Counted from the first letter of the stretch, positions 26,857 to 38,429 are shown. The stretch: DNA of 64,000 nt from CAVUXJ01 sp963814975 (GCA_963814975.1 CAWFFB010000015.1:1-64000); one strand, 5' to 3'. Program-made: numbers and translations. The notes: generated from the letters alone by a model not told the origin.

Positions 26857-28530
26857 ATGAGCAGCAATCCCAAAGGGCCGAATCCCGTCAGCCGGAGAAG
26901 CTTCCTCAAGACGACCGTGGCGAAGGGCGGGGCCGGTCTCGCCGTCGCGGCGGCTGGACTGCAAGCGAAGGAGGCCGAGGCGGCCGACATCAAATGGGAC
27001 CGGTCGGCGGATGTCGTGGTGGTCGGTGCAGGCGTTTCCGGGCTCGCGTGCGCGTGCGCGGCCAGCGATACCGGTGCTTCCGTGATCATGATCGAGGAGA
27101 ACTTCGACATCGGTGGCCGGGGCATCATGAGCGGAGGAAGTATCCAACTCGGCGGCGGGCACAGTCTGCAGAAGAAATACGGCACGGTGGACTCGGCCGA
27201 CATGATTTTCGCGGACTGGACCAGGCACGATCACCCGTCGTCCCGTTACAGCGACCGCGACATCGTCCGCAAGTTCGCAGACGAGAACGCTGCGACTTTC
27301 GAGTTCCTGCTGGCCCACGGCGTCCAGTTCACCGGTCGCGAGGAAAATGGGGGCGGAGCTTCGACGAACGCCGGCCGAACCTACCAGACCGTGGAATGGC
27401 ACATTCCTAGCCAGTTGGTGGCACCCCATCGCGGACGGAACGGATCCGGACTCGTCCGAAGGCTCGAGGAAAGTGCGCGCAAAGCGGGCGTGCAATTCCT
27501 GCTGAAACACTCGATGACGAGCATCATCCGCGAGAACCCCCGGTCGGGGCGGGTGCTCGGAATCACCGCCCGGTTCAATGGAAAAGACATCAACGTTCAG
27601 GGGAAGAAAGGCGTGTACGTTGGCACCGGCGGGAACCCAGGCAACGTGAACTTCCGCCGGACGTTCGATCCGCGGCTCACCGAGGAGTACCAGCAGGCGT
27701 GCGCCCCGTACGCCCGTCAGAGCGGCGACGCCGAGGTGATGTCCATGGCCATCGGAGCCTCGCTTTGGGCCACGGCACTGCAGACCTCCGAGGGCGGTGC
27801 GGCGATCACCAAGACGATCGCACATCGGGTGTCAGTGGGGTTACGGTCAGCTGGTCATCGAGACCGACAGCCCGATCTTCCATCTTGCCCGCGCGACCGG
27901 TCTCACCGTGGCGAACTGGCAAGACGTGATCATGGTCAACCAGACCGGCAAGCGGTTCTGGAACGAGCTCGACGGGAGCTACAACTTCATCGCCGCCGCG
28001 ATGGCATACAGCGGAGATCCCGACAAGTTGAACGGAGGCGGGCCGATCTGGGCCATCTTCGATTCCGATGCAGTTGTCCGCGAGAAGTGGAATCCGAAGC
28101 CGCCCAATGTGGATCCCGCTGTATTTCGCGAGCGGTGCGACGCTGAAGGAACTGGCGGCCAACATCAAGAACCCGTACCAGAAGAGGCCGATGCCGGGAA
28201 CGGTCCTGCAGGAGACTGTCGAGCGGTACAACTCCTTCGTCACGTCGGGCGTCGACACCGACTTCAAGAAGCCCAAGCCGATGTACAAGATCGAGAAGCC
28301 GCCGTTCTATGCGGCGTGGGCGACTCCCATCCTCCACGATTCGCTCACCGGCCTCAGGGTCAACACGGACCAGCAGGTGATCGATATTTTCGGTAAGGTC
28401 ATCCCCGGCCTCTATACCGGAGGCGAAAGCATGGGTGGTTTGGCCCAGCATGGCCTGGGCAGGGACCTCGTCTCTGGCCGCCTCGCTGGACTTCACGCTG
28501 GAAGGTCGTCGCCGAGCTCGACACGCCTAG
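26857..28530 (+). CDS. Tat-exported FAD-dependent oxidoreductase (two frameshifts)
   Basis: Starts with a twin-arginine signal (SRRSFLKTTVAKGGAGLA). The FAD-binding motif is DVVVVGAGVSGLACACAA. The frame changes by one extra base near 27823, after AITKTIA, to give GCQWGYGQLVIETDSP. It changes again near 28100 to FASGATLKELAANIKNPY. The end has YTGGESMGGLAQHGLGR, the GGE/GG motif of fumarate-reductase or ketosteroid-dehydrogenase-like flavoproteins. The substrate is unknown. The gene follows a c-type cytochrome, which suggests a periplasmic dehydrogenase or reductase pair. The exact C-terminus is unclear. Confidence 0.8.
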
Positions 28531-28644
28531 AGCTGGGCTCGGTTTGCGAGCTGTCCGTCGTCGCGGACGGACGAGCGCATGAGCGACAGAATGCAGAGCG
28601 CGCGGACGAGGAGCCGCAGGCGCATCCAACCAGCGTGGCGCTGA

Positions 28645-29567
28645 GCTCGTCCGCCTGCTGCGGAGGTCGACGCCGGCACCGACATCGTCTTGAAGGTCAA
28701 GGTCTCCTGCCCTTACGGATGCGACCTTCGCGGACAGGTCATCAACGTCATGGCGCCCGATGGCGCCGTCGTGGCCGGCAGTGGGCTTGCCGAATTTGCC
28801 GACAACGCCAACGAAACGACGGAATTCACCTTCATGGCTCCGGACGAGGTGGGCGAGTATTCGTGGACTCTCGTATTCCCGAAGCACGAGGCCGAAGGCG
28901 TCGTCCACGAGGAAGGCTCGCTTCCGATTACGGTCAGGACCCTAGCCCACGACACCAGCCTGGCGGTGTGGGCTGTCCCTTCGCCGATCGTGATTGACCA
29001 TCCGTTCCGCATTCATGTTGGGGCAACGTGCTCTGCCGGGTGCGACCTCAAGGGCAAGGAGATCGAGATCTGCGACGAAACCGGCGCCAGCATCGCGCGC
29101 GGGAAGCTCGGTGAAACCCCGTGGGACGGAACCCGGGCGCTTTATTGGACGGAGGTCGACCTGGTTGCTCCCGGCCAGGGAGGGTGCGACCTCGCGATCG
29201 ATCAGGTTCTCACCGACGGAATTGCGGCTGCCTCACGGCGGGGCGTCGGCCCGATTCGGATTCGAGACAGTCAAGCCGCCGCAGTATTCGGTGAACGGTC
29301 AAGGTCGTGCAGAAGGACGCCGGCACGCCTGTCGAAGATGCCCAGGTGCGCCTGGGCGTTTACTTCGCCTGTTCTGACCAGACCGGCCTCGCAAGGGTGG
29401 CGATACCCCAAGGAACTTACGGCCTGGACGTGCTCAAGACAGGCTACGAGGCCTTCTCACGAGTCCTGGATGTGAACGGCGACGTAACCGTGGAAGTTGA
29501 AGTCGCGGTCATCCCGCCGGAGAATCCCGACGCGTATTGGCTGTTCGATCCGACGAAACGGGTCTGA
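28645..29567 (+). CDS. Beta-rich protein with carboxypeptidase-regulatory-like end (frameshifted)
   Basis: Two similar Ig-like units are visible: VKVSCPYGCDLRGQVINVM and VGATCSAGCDLKGKEIEI, each with a Cys pair spaced CxxGCDL. After two one-base shifts (near 29240 and 29302) the end reads VVQKDAGTPVEDAQVRLG, then GLARVAIPQGTYGLDVLK, a carboxypeptidase-regulatory-like fold. The start is not determined because the 5' end is also out of frame. No signal peptide is visible. It follows the flavoprotein on the same strand. Confidence 0.5.
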
Positions 29568-29584
29568 AAACGCTGAGGGCCGGT

Positions 29585-29956
29585 CTACTTTGCCTTCACC
29601 GGCACTGCCCTGTAAACCGTGTTGACGGTGCCACCTGGGAACCATGTGGCCGCACCCTCCGGGAGTGACGATGTGTAGGTGAGCGTCCAGGTCGAGCCCT
29701 CGGTGACCGTTTCGGCGAACGTGGGTCCGGACCGGCCCGATCCAAGACAAGCGTTGCACGGGCCACCTGCGTTGAAGGCGAACTGCACAACAATCGGCGG
29801 GCCGCTGGCCGGCGTCACGGTCGCGATTCGCGTCGTGGGATTGACTTTACTGATCACCCCGGTGATCGTTTTTTCGTCGCCGGCGGCCCAGGCGACCGCG
29901 GCGATCAAGAACAGACCCACGACAGCCAGTGTGGCCACAGTCTTGTTCGTTTTCAT
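29585..29956 (-). CDS. Exported hypothetical protein
   Basis: 123 residues from ATG 29956, with a clear signal peptide (KTNKTVATLAVVGLFLIA, cleaved after WAA). The mature part starts GDEKTITGVISKVNPTTRIA, an OB-like strand pattern, and has a Cys pair in PCNACLGSGRSG. No known family comes to mind. The upstream extension to 30031 has no Shine-Dalgarno and would bury the signal peptide. Convergent with the preceding gene. Confidence 0.65.
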   Translation of the reverse strand: MKTNKTVATLAVVGLFLIAAVAWAAGDEKTITGVISKVNPTTRIATVTPASGPPIVVQFAFNAGGPCNACLGSGRSGPTFAETVTEGSTWTLTYTSSLPEGAATWFPGGTVNTVYRAVPVKAK

Positions 29957-30089
29957 TGTCGTTACCCCCACTTTGACGAGACCCCGGCACGGTGCTAGGC
30001 TCAAGCGCTGCTTCTTCGATCTGGCGAGCAATTATAGGGCAGCATTCGAAATCGCGTCCGCAAGGCGAGTTTCGGGACGGAGAAACCAC

Positions 30090-30577
30090 ATGACGAGGAC
30101 CAAGGGAGCGACGATTGTCCTGGCCGCCTTGGTTGCCGCGGCCGCCTTCCCCGGTGCGGCGCGGGCGGAGTGCTATCTGGAGAACGTCGCCAGTCCCCAG
30201 GAGATAGCGGGCGGTTGGACCATCCACGAGGATCGTCGCATCGTCAAACAGGTGGACAGCGCCCCCTACGAGCAGGGCGGCGCGCGGGAATTGGTTTGTC
30301 GACCGCGAAACGACGACGCTTCCAATGTGCAGCGTGTTTGACGACCTCGGGGGCTACAGCCTCCGGTGGTACATGTTGCAGCCGGTCGTCACCAAGTCAC
30401 GGGTCAAGATCTGCCAGGCCACCGACGGACGGCGGCAGCGTGCCGTTTGTACCGCCGGATGCGAAGCCACGACCTGCCGACACCGCCTACGAGGTGTACC
30501 TACCGTATGACCGCCCCTACGCCGGGTCTTGTCCGCCGCCTGCGCCCGCTCCCGACCCCGAACCCGTTCCGCGGTAG
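30090..30577 (+). CDS. Exported hypothetical protein (two frameshifts)
   Basis: Signal peptide TKGATIVLAALVAAAAFPGA with cleavage near ARA. The mature part begins ECYLENVASPQEIAGGWTIH. One extra base near 30285 leads to WFVDRETTTLPMCSVFDDLG and WYMLQPVVTKSRVKICQ. Another near 30430 leads to GGSVPFVPPDAKPRP and a Pro-rich end (CPPPAPAPDPEPVPR). Corrected length is 161 residues. Several Cys suggest disulphides in the periplasm. Family unknown. Confidence 0.5.
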
Positions 30578-30614
30578 CCTGTCTTACGATACGCCCGTAC
30601 CGGAGGCTTGGCGC

Positions 30615-31929
30615 CTACTTCGGCGTGAGCTTTAACAGTCTGCTGGTGGGCGGAGTGTTCGGGCTCATCGACGAGGTGCCGCTGTCGGTCAGGACGTACA
30701 CCGCGCCGTCCGGTCCAACCCGCACATCTCGAATCCGGGCACGCAGATCCGTCAGCAACGGTTCTTCCGCAACAACCTTGTCGTTCGCGATCGTTAACCG
30801 GTCGAGCATCGTGCCGCGCAGACCTCCGACGAAGAGGCTGTTCTTCCATTGCGGAAACAAGTTGCCGGTGTAGAAGGCAAGACCGGAAGGAGCGATCACC
30901 GGATCCCAGTAATACACCGGCTCTTCCATGCCTTCCTTGTGCGTAATGCCTTCGCCGATGGCGGTGCCTGGATAATCGATGCCGTGCACGATCACCGGCC
31001 AGCCGTAGTTCTTGCCTTTCTCGATGATGTTGAGCTCGTCGCCGCCGCGCGGACCGTGGTCGACCTGCCACAGACGGCCGGTTTTTGGATCGAACGTCAG
31101 GCCCTCCGGGCTGCGCACGCCGTAAGCCCAGATCTCGGGCAGCACGCCCGGCTTGCCGATGAACGGATTGTCTGGCGCCGGCGCGCCATCGGGCGTGATG
31201 TGAATGACCTTGCCGAGGTGATTATCCAGCCTCTGCGCGACGTCCCAAGGCGGCGAATCGGAGCGGTCGCCGGTGGTCATGAACAGATTGCCGTCACGCC
31301 CGATCGCGATCCGGCCGCCCGTCTTGCCGCCAAGCCGTTTCGACGGCATGGCCGGCTGGGCGCGGAAGATGACCGTGACGTCGGTCAGAGCGAGCTTCGC
31401 CTCGTCAAGGCGCGCCCGCGCGACATACGTATTGCTGTCGGTGCCGTCGATGTAGTCAAAAAAGCTGAAGAAGATGCGGTGGTTGCTGGCGAAGTCGGGG
31501 TCGAGCACCACATCGAGCAGGCCGATGTCTTTCGCGCCGGGAGAGGCCACGACAGACACGCCGGCCAGCGGCTCGGACAGCGCGCCGCTTGGTGTCGAGA
31601 ATGCGCATCCTGCCCGGCAGCCTTTCGGTCACGATGATTTTTCCGCCCGGCAGGAACGCCACGCTCCACGGCGCGTGCAGATTGTCGATGAGCGTCGTCA
31701 CCTTGAAGGCCGGCGTCGCGTGGTAGGGGGCGCGAGTCTGCTCGGGAAAAGCGGGAGCGTTGTCCTTTTTTTCCGTCGGGCGCGTGTCGGTCGGCTGGCC
31801 CTCTACCGTGGCCAGCCACGGCAGGCGCGCTGCGCCTCCATTCGGTGGCGCGGAAGGGGACGGCGTCTGGCCCGCAAGCGTTGCGGGAACGAGCGCCACG
31901 CAGGCCAATAAACCCAGTTGCCGTTTCAT
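30615..31929 (-). CDS. PQQ-dependent sugar dehydrogenase, soluble type (frameshifted)
   Basis: Signal peptide KRQLGLLACVALVPATLAG, then a spacer and the six-bladed propeller: LIDNLHAPWSVAFLPGGK, then an extra base near 31592, then GAKDIGLLDVVLDPDF, HITPDGAPAPDNPF, DHGPRGGDELNIIEKGKNYG and VRVGPDGAVYVLTDSG. These are the motifs of soluble glucose dehydrogenase/sorbosone dehydrogenase (GSDH) proteins, which oxidise sugars or related alcohols with PQQ in the periplasm. Corrected length is 437. No PQQ synthesis genes are in the window. Confidence 0.85.
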
Positions 31930-32282
31930 GCGAAGCCACCTTCCCCAGCATTATATGACGTGGGAGCGACGGCAGCCCATCGTTGTACCGCCATGAGATG
32001 AAGTGCTCACCGAGCAACACGGCACAATACAATACGGGGATTCGCCACGGTGCTCGGCGGCGCCACTGAACAGCCATGAACGCCACAGCGAATCAGCCCG
32101 GCGCCCACGCCCACCAACAGATCAGTGAGGAGAAACATCAGAAGGCGATCCAGAGTTGGAAATGAGTGCCGGGGCGCTGCACCCTTCGCAGTGCTGAGGC
32201 GCTGAGGGTGGTGTGAGGAGCCACGATCCACGCCGCGTGCGACCGCGGCCATCCGTTGTCCTTGCATGGAAGGAGCATCAAG

Positions 32283-33403
32283 ATGTCCGTGTCAGGTTTC
32301 ATGAGATCGTCGTTGACAGCGCTGATCATCCTCGTGTGGATTGTGCTGCACGGAGCCAGCGTACAGGCGCAACAGCGGGCAGGCAGCCCTCAGGCCGACA
32401 AAGCTCAGCCCGTCAACAGCGGCGCCAACCCCTATCGCGTCATCCGGGACTGGGCGCAGCTGCAGTTGGGAGGGAAGACCGTGGGGCGGATCCAATGGCG
32501 TGGCCATCGCTCGGGATGGCAGGTCCGTGTGGGCGACCGACCGATGCTCACCGGGGACGGCCCCGGGCTGTCTCGGCACCAAGGCGAATCCAGTCCACCA
32601 TTTCGATGAATCGGGAAAGGAGATCCGGAGCTTCGGTGGGGGGATGTTCGTGTGGCCGCACGGCATCCATGTCGATCGAGATGGCAATGTGTGGGTGACC
32701 GATGCACGGGCCGCGAGCCCGGAGGAGCTCAAGAAATTTCCCGGAGAGGCCAACAAGGGAAGCGTTGCCGTCAAGTTCAGTCCCGAGGGCAAGGTCCTGA
32801 TGACGGTCGGAAAACCAGGCGTGAGGGGAAATCCTCCCGACGCCCTGACTGACCCGACTGATGTCGTGACGGATCCGGCGAACGGCGACATTTACGTCGC
32901 TGAGAGCCATACCGACGTGACAGACCCCAATCTGGTGGCGCGCATCTCGGTGTTCGACAAGAACGGGAAGTTCCTTAGAGTCATCGGCAAGACCGGAACA
33001 GGGCCGGGCGAGTTCAGGACGCCGCACGCGCTCGAGTTCGATTCCCGAGGGCGGTTGATCGTCGCCGATCGCCACAACCATCGCATTCAGATCCTGACAA
33101 AGGAGGGGAAGTTCATCTCCGAATACGACGACTTCGGCCGCACCAGCGGGATGGCCATCGACGGGAACGACGTCATCTATACCGCGGACTCGGAGTCCAG
33201 CGAGAAGGTTCACCCGGGCTGGCAGCGGGGGGTCCGAATCGGGAGCCTCAAGGATGGAAAGGTGACGATCTTCATTCCGCCTCACATGACGCCGAACTCT
33301 GCCGATGGAGCGATGGGGGAAGGGATTGCCATCGATGCCGCCGGCAACCTCTACACGGCGGAAGCACAACCTCAGGGGCGTGACGAAGTACGTCAAGAAT
33401 TAG
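32283..33403 (+). CDS. Exported NHL-repeat protein (two frameshifts)
   Basis: ATG 32283 follows GAAGGAG by nine bases and opens a signal peptide (RSSLTALIILVWIVLHG). After one extra base near 32490 the propeller follows: GSNGVAIARDGRSVWATDR, HGIHVDRDGNVWVTDA, PHALEFDSRGRLIVADRHN and MGEGIAIDAAGNLYTAEA. A second near 33373 restores LRGVTKYVKN and a TAG. Blades of the pattern GI(A/H)xDxxGNxYVxD are those of NHL and peptidyl-amidating-lyase-like proteins. Ligand unknown. Its stop codon overlaps that of the sigma factor gene on the other strand. Confidence 0.75.
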
Positions 33404-34676
33404 CGAACAGGCTGGGCGAACCGAGGGTGGCGTTCGCAGGCGATCACCCGCTGCTGCAGGAATTGCCGTTCCATCTGATTGCGCGCGAGAGCCAGCGCGG
33501 CATGGAAATGCTCGCTGGCGACGTCATGCCTGTGGCAGCGAAGCTCGAGCTCGCCGAGCGCGGCGAAGTAGAACGGATACCCGATCAGGCGTTCGCGGCC
33601 GGCGATGGCCTGGATTTCCTGAAGCCCGCGCTCGGGACCTTGATGCTGCGCCACGGCGATGGCGCGGTTGAGCGCGACAACCGGCGAAGGACGAAAGGCC
33701 ATCAACGTGTCGTAGAGGGCGACGATCTGGCCCCAATCGGTATCCTCCGCTCGCGGCGCGCTGGCGTGGACCGATGCGATGGCGGCCTCGACGTGATACT
33801 CGGTCAGCGCCGAGCCGGTCGCCGACAGATCGAGCAGACGTTGACCTTCCGCGATGAGGTCCGGATCCCACCGCGATCGATCCTGATCGAACAGCGAGCT
33901 CAAGTTCCCTGACGCATCCACGCGCGCGGGCAGGCGCGCGGCGTGCGAGGTGCATGAGTGCCGCGAGTGCGCGCGTCGCCGGCGTCGATGTGAACGGATG
34001 CTCGACGAGGAGCATGGCGAGGCGCATCGCCTCGCGGCACAGCTCGACCCGTACGGCGGATTCAGCCGATGCCCCGTGGTAGCCCTCGTTGAAGAGCAGA
34101 TACAGCGCCCGGTGGACGGCCGAAAGGCGCGCGACGAAGTCCGAGTCGGCAAGGTCGAACAAGCGCCGGGATCCGGCGAGCACCTTCTTCGCGCGCGAGA
34201 TGCGCTTCTGTGTCGCGGCGTCGGTGCTGAGAAACGCCGCGGCGATCTCCGCAGACGCCGAAGCCGCACAGAATGTGGAGCACGAGCGCAACCTGCGCCT
34301 CTTCGGGCAGGCGAGGATGGCAGCAGGAGAACATCATCCGAAGCAGGTCGTCTTTGACGGTCGACGCGCCAAAGAGCTCCTCGACCATCGGGACCATGGT
34401 CCATTCGCTCTCGAGCAGCCGCCCGAGCTCGGGCGCGAACGTGCGCGCCGTCCGCTCGCGTCGCAGCACGTCGATCGCGCGGTGCTTGGCGGTCCCCATG
34501 AGCCACGCAGACGGATTGTCCGGCACCCCGCGGAACGGCCACACTTCCATCGCGCGGCAGAAGGCGTCCTGGACGACGTCTTCTGCCAGCGCGAGGTTGT
34601 GGACGCCGAAGATACGCGTCAATGCGGCGACCATGCGGCCCGCCTCCCGCCGGAACAGATGGTCGCTGAGTTCCAT
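33400..34676 (-). CDS. ECF sigma factor, ECF42-like with DUF6596 domain (two frameshifts)
   Basis: Region 2 is seen as LALAEDVVQDAFCRAMEVWP and AWLMGTAKHRAIDVLRRE; the sigma-4 region lies around the first frameshift (near 34245). The long C-terminal extension (RRLFDLADSDFVARLSAVHR, LYLLFNEGYHG, then ALTEYHVEAAIASVHA and ALNRAIAVAQHQGPERGL) is the TPR-like DUF6596 part of ECF42 sigma factors. A second shift lies near 33940. Corrected length is 424, normal for the group. It lies 9 bases after the DGPF-protein gene, the standard ECF42 pairing. No anti-sigma factor is seen, as usual for this group. Confidence 0.85.
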
Positions 34677-34685
34677 GACTTGCCG

Positions 34686-35030
34686 CTAGCCCATCTTCAT
34701 GACCGGACGCACTTCGACGGCGCCTCCGGCAACATCGAGAATTGGACAGCCCGAGGTGAGCTCGACGGCGTGCGCCAGATCGTTGGCTCGAACGAGCGTG
34801 TAGCCGCCCACGACGTCTTTGGCTTCAGCGAACGGCCCGTCCGTCACGGTCTTCGGGCTGCCCTTCACGAGCTTCCCGGTGTGCTCCAGGGGATGGCCGG
34901 GGTCGGTGATGTGGCCCTTGTCGGTGAGCTCTTTCAACCACGCCATCCATTTCTGCATCTGCCGCTGCGCCTGCTCGGGAGATCCCGGCATACGTTCCCC
35001 ATTACGATACAAGTACACGAATTCACTCAT
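34686..35030 (-). CDS. YCII-related DGPF-domain protein
   Basis: 114 residues. The family motif is TDGPFAEAKDVVGGYTLV, and the N-terminus is MSEFVYLYRNGERMP. DGPF proteins are small ferredoxin-like-fold proteins that almost always accompany ECF42 sigma factors, as here: the sigma gene starts 9 bases downstream. A good AGGAGG-like site precedes the ATG (rightward bases ATTCCTCCTG read on the other strand). Function is unknown, but control of, or by, the sigma factor is likely. Confidence 0.85.
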   Translation of the reverse strand: MSEFVYLYRNGERMPGSPEQAQRQMQKWMAWLKELTDKGHITDPGHPLEHTGKLVKGSPKTVTDGPFAEAKDVVGGYTLVRANDLAHAVELTSGCPILDVAGGAVEVRPVMKMG

Positions 35031-35351
35031 GATTCCTCCTGTGTTGTGCTGCCTTCAACCCTTAAGACGTGTGAGGGCCTTCGCAGTGGACATTTTTCTT
35101 CCGCCTTTCAACCGCAGCGGGTTGTTCGGCCCGAGACCCTCTCCATAAGGGAGCGGGTTGACCGGCCGTGTTGACGGTTGACTTAGTTATTCGTTGAGCC
35201 ATAATCCGGCTATCGTTTTTAGTCGGTTTTCGTGGACTCTGCCCGGTTCGGCTCGCGCAAGAGGCCCTTGGTGCTTCTGGGGTACGGCGAGCCGTGGTTT
35301 CAAGGTGGCCGGTGCCCGCGCGAAATCTCTGAGCGCTCACAAGGAGGGGAC
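35031..35351. other. Promoter-bearing intergenic stretch
   Basis: About 320 bases between the divergent DGPF and metallo-beta-lactamase genes. It should hold both promoters, but I cannot place -35/-10 boxes with confidence. No gene is seen. Confidence 0.35.
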
Positions 35352-36920
35352 ATGTCGAAGACACTATGGAGTTGGGTCGCCGCGCTGGCGCTGATGAGCG
35401 GGACAGCGTCGGCCCAGACCGTGCAATCGGTCCTGCAGGCCGCAAGCAAGAACATGGGCGCCGATAATCTGAAGTGCATCACCTATTCGGGCACCAGCGG
35501 TTATGTCGGCATCGTCGGCCAGGCGCACGACATCCGCGACGATTGGCCGAAGGTCGAGATCTCCAACTACAGCCGGACGATCAATTTCGACGCCAAATCC
35601 TCATTCGAGGATCGCACCACCCGACAGGGCAATTTCCCGCGCGTTGGCGGCGGCGGCATCCCGCTCCAGGCCGATCAGCGGCAGAGCAGAATTCCGTCCT
35701 CGACAAATCCGCCTGGAACCTGGTGGGCGACAAGCCGAACCCGCAGCCGGAGCCAGGCCGACGTGCGGCAGGTCGACATCTGGATGAGCCCGCATGGCTT
35801 CGTCAAAGGGGCCATGGCGCCGGGCGCCAATCCGGTGCTGCATCACGCGCTATGAGAACGGCGCGATCGGCACGATGGCGGGCCACCGCTACCGCAAACT
35901 GAACATCATTTCCTTCACGTTCGGGAAATACCGGATCAACGCCACCTTCAACGACGAGAACCTTCTCGAGCGGATCCAGACGCGTATTCCCAATCCGGTC
36001 CGCGGCGACCTGAACTACGAAGCCGAATACACCCAGTGGACGGACGGTCGGCGGGGTCAAGTTCCCGGGCAATTTCCACCATCACACCGACTGGGACAAC
36101 GAGACCCAGGCCCCCAACTACAACGGCGGGCACAATTCGTTCGGCTTCAACGTGACGGACATCAAGCCGAACGAGTGCGGCCAGGCGCTTGACCGTCCCG
36201 GCGAATGTGCAGAACGCCGGCCGGCCGCGCCGACCGTCACGTCGACGCAGCTCGCACCGGGCGTTACTATCTGACCGGCGGCTCGCATCACAGCGTGTCG
36301 GTCGAGTTCCGCGACTACATCGCGCTGGTGGAAGCGCCGCAGAATCGACGCGCGACATTCGCGGTGTTCGACGCCGTGCGCAGGCATGTATCCGAACAAG
36401 CCGATCAAATATGTGGTGAATTCGCATAACCACTTCGATCACCTCGGCGGCATCCGCACCGCCTTCCACGAGGGCGCGGCCATCATCACGCATTCCAGCA
36501 ACAAGGACTTCTACAAGAACGAAGTGCTGTCGCACGAACCGTGGACGCTTGGAGCCGGACCGGCTGTCGCTCTATCCCCCCACGGAGTACGACGAGGGCT
36601 ATCAGTTCGAGACCGTGGACTCGAGCTTACACGCTCAGCGACGGCACGCGGCAGCTGCAGGTCTTTCACGTTCAGGGCAGCCCGCATGCCGAGGGCATGG
36701 TGATGGCCTACCTCCCGCAGGAGAAGATCCTCATCGAGGCGGACATGTACACGCCGCCGGCCGCGGGCGCTCCCATGCCGGCGACAGCCGCCAGCCTCCG
36801 CCCTCAATCTCTACGAGAACATCAAGGCCTATAAGCTCGACGTGACGACGATCGCGCCGCTGCACGGCCGCTCAGGTGCCGTGGGCCGAGTTCCTGAAAT
36901 TCGTTCAGAAGCCGAACTGA
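35352..36920 (+). CDS. Exported metallo-beta-lactamase-fold protein, copy 1 (many frameshifts)
   Basis: AAGGAGGGG precedes ATG 35352. The signal peptide is SKTLWSWVAALALMSGTASA, then QTVQSVLQAASKNMGADNL as in the two intact paralogues at 40574 and 49793. The N-terminal domain of about 270 residues is followed by the zinc hydrolase part: YYLTGGSHHSVSVEFRDYI, then VVNSHNHFDHLGGIRTAFH (HxHxDH) and HVQGSPHAEGMVMAYLP. The reading must change frame about ten times, nearly always by one extra base. The end is FLKFVQKPN, followed by a terminator. Likely hydrolase of unknown substrate in the periplasm. Confidence 0.75.
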
Positions 36921-36937
36921 GGACGACCAAGACAAAG

Positions 36938-36967
36938 CGGGCGAAGCCCAACGCTTCGCCCGTTTTT
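36938..36967 (+). terminator. Rho-independent terminator
   Basis: A 10-base perfect stem CGGGCGAAGC / GCTTCGCCCG with a CCAAC loop, followed by TTTTT. It lies 18 bases after the stop of the metallo-beta-lactamase gene and ends that transcript. Confidence 0.85.
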
Positions 36968-37019
36968 CTTCTCTGGACAGACCACCAGCGTTCGCCCAAC
37001 CCCCGGCCATACAGTCGTC

Positions 37020-38415
37020 TTGCACGTGTTTACCTTCATCGCGAGCCACGCCCATCGGCGTCCGCCCGGTCCGCGTGGTGTCCCGCTGCTCGGGATGATG
37101 CCGGCGCTCAGGCGCAATCCCACCGCGGTCTTCGCCGCTGCCGCGCGCTCGTTCGGCGACGTCGCCTTTCTGAAAATAGGGCCGCGGCGCGGCTATCTCG
37201 TCACGCACCCCGACGACATCCGGCACGTCTTGCAGGACAACGCGCGCAACTATCACAAGAGTCCGTTGTACGACAAGCTCAGGGTGTCGCTCGGGAACGG
37301 TTTGCTCACGAGCGAGGATGCGCTACTGGTTGCGACAGCGGCGCATGGCGCAGCCGGCCTTTCATCGGCAGCGCATCGAGAGGCTGGCGTCCGTCATGGC
37401 GGAAGCCGCGCAGGAGACGGCGGTCCGTTGGGAAGCGATCGCCGCACGCGGTGAGTCGGTCGACATCGCGGACGAGATGATGCGGCTCACGCAAGCCATC
37501 GTATTGCGCACGATGCTCGGTGCCGATCTGGGGCCGTTTGCGGGTGCGTTGGATCGAGCGTGGGCGCTCGTCAACGAGCACATCGGTGAGAGCTTCTGGT
37601 CGTTGGGGCTCATGGAGCGATGGCCGACCCCGAGGAACAGGCGCTTCCGCCACGCACTCGATGTGCTCGATCGGGCGGTGTTTCACATCATCAACGAGCG
37701 GCGCCGGGCCGGACGCGAGACCAACGACTTGCTGTCGATGCTGCTCTTCGCTCGGGACGAGGAGACCGGCCAGGCCATGACGGACCGGCAGCTGCGCGAC
37801 GAAGTGATGACCATCCTGCTCGCCGGCCATGAGACGACGTCGTTGGCGCTCGCCTGGGCCTGGTACCTCCTCTCGCAGCATCCCGAGGCCCGCCGGCGCC
37901 TCGAGAACGAGCTCGATGGCGTTCTGGGAGGACGCCTTCCCGCCTACACCGATCTCGGCAGGCTTCCGTACACGCGCATGGTGATAGAGGAAGCCATGCG
38001 GCTGTACCCGCCGGCGTGGGGCTTCTCGCGCCAGGCGATGGAACCAGACGAGATTGGCGGCTACCACCTGCCGCGCGGGTGGCTCGTCTTCATCATCCCG
38101 TTCGTGATGCACCGGCATCCAGCCTACTGGGAGGAACCCGACTCGTTCGATCCCGAGCGGTTCACGGCCGAGCGAAGCGCGGCTCGCCCGAAGTTCGTGT
38201 ACCTGCCCTTCGGCGCCGGACCGCGCCAGTGCATCGGGAATCAGTTCGCGATGATGGAGGCCCTTCTCGTGCTGGCCACGCTCGCGCAGGGCTATCGGCT
38301 CGCGCTGGTGCCCCAACCTCCTGTGGAGCCGTGGCCACTGATCACACTGCGACCGCGGCATGGCATCAAGATGCTGGTCGAAGCGCGCACGTCTCAGCCT
38401 TCCGCGGGTGGGTGA
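37020..38415 (+). CDS. Cytochrome P450 (frameshifted)
   Basis: Start is uncertain (TTG at 37020 or GTG at 37026). The N-terminal part has RRPPGPRGVPLLGMMPAL. One extra base near 37321 leads to RYWLRQRRMAQPAFHRQRI, the C-helix WxxxR-like region. I helix AGHETTS in ILLAGHETTSLALAW; K helix ExxR in VIEEAMRLYPPAWGF; haem loop FGAGPRQCIGNQFAMMEA with the Cys ligand. Corrected length is 464. It resembles fatty-acid or aromatic-hydroxylating bacterial P450s with a long-chain-like I helix. It is soluble, with no redox partner nearby. Confidence 0.9.
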
Positions 38416-38429
38416 AATACCCACCGCGG
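38402..38429 (+). terminator. Hairpin at the end of the P450 gene
   Basis: Arms CCGCGGGTGGGT and ACCCACCGCGG pair with one bulged G around GAAAT. The P450 stop codon TGA lies in the loop side. There is no T tract, so termination here is only possible, not shown. Confidence 0.4.
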
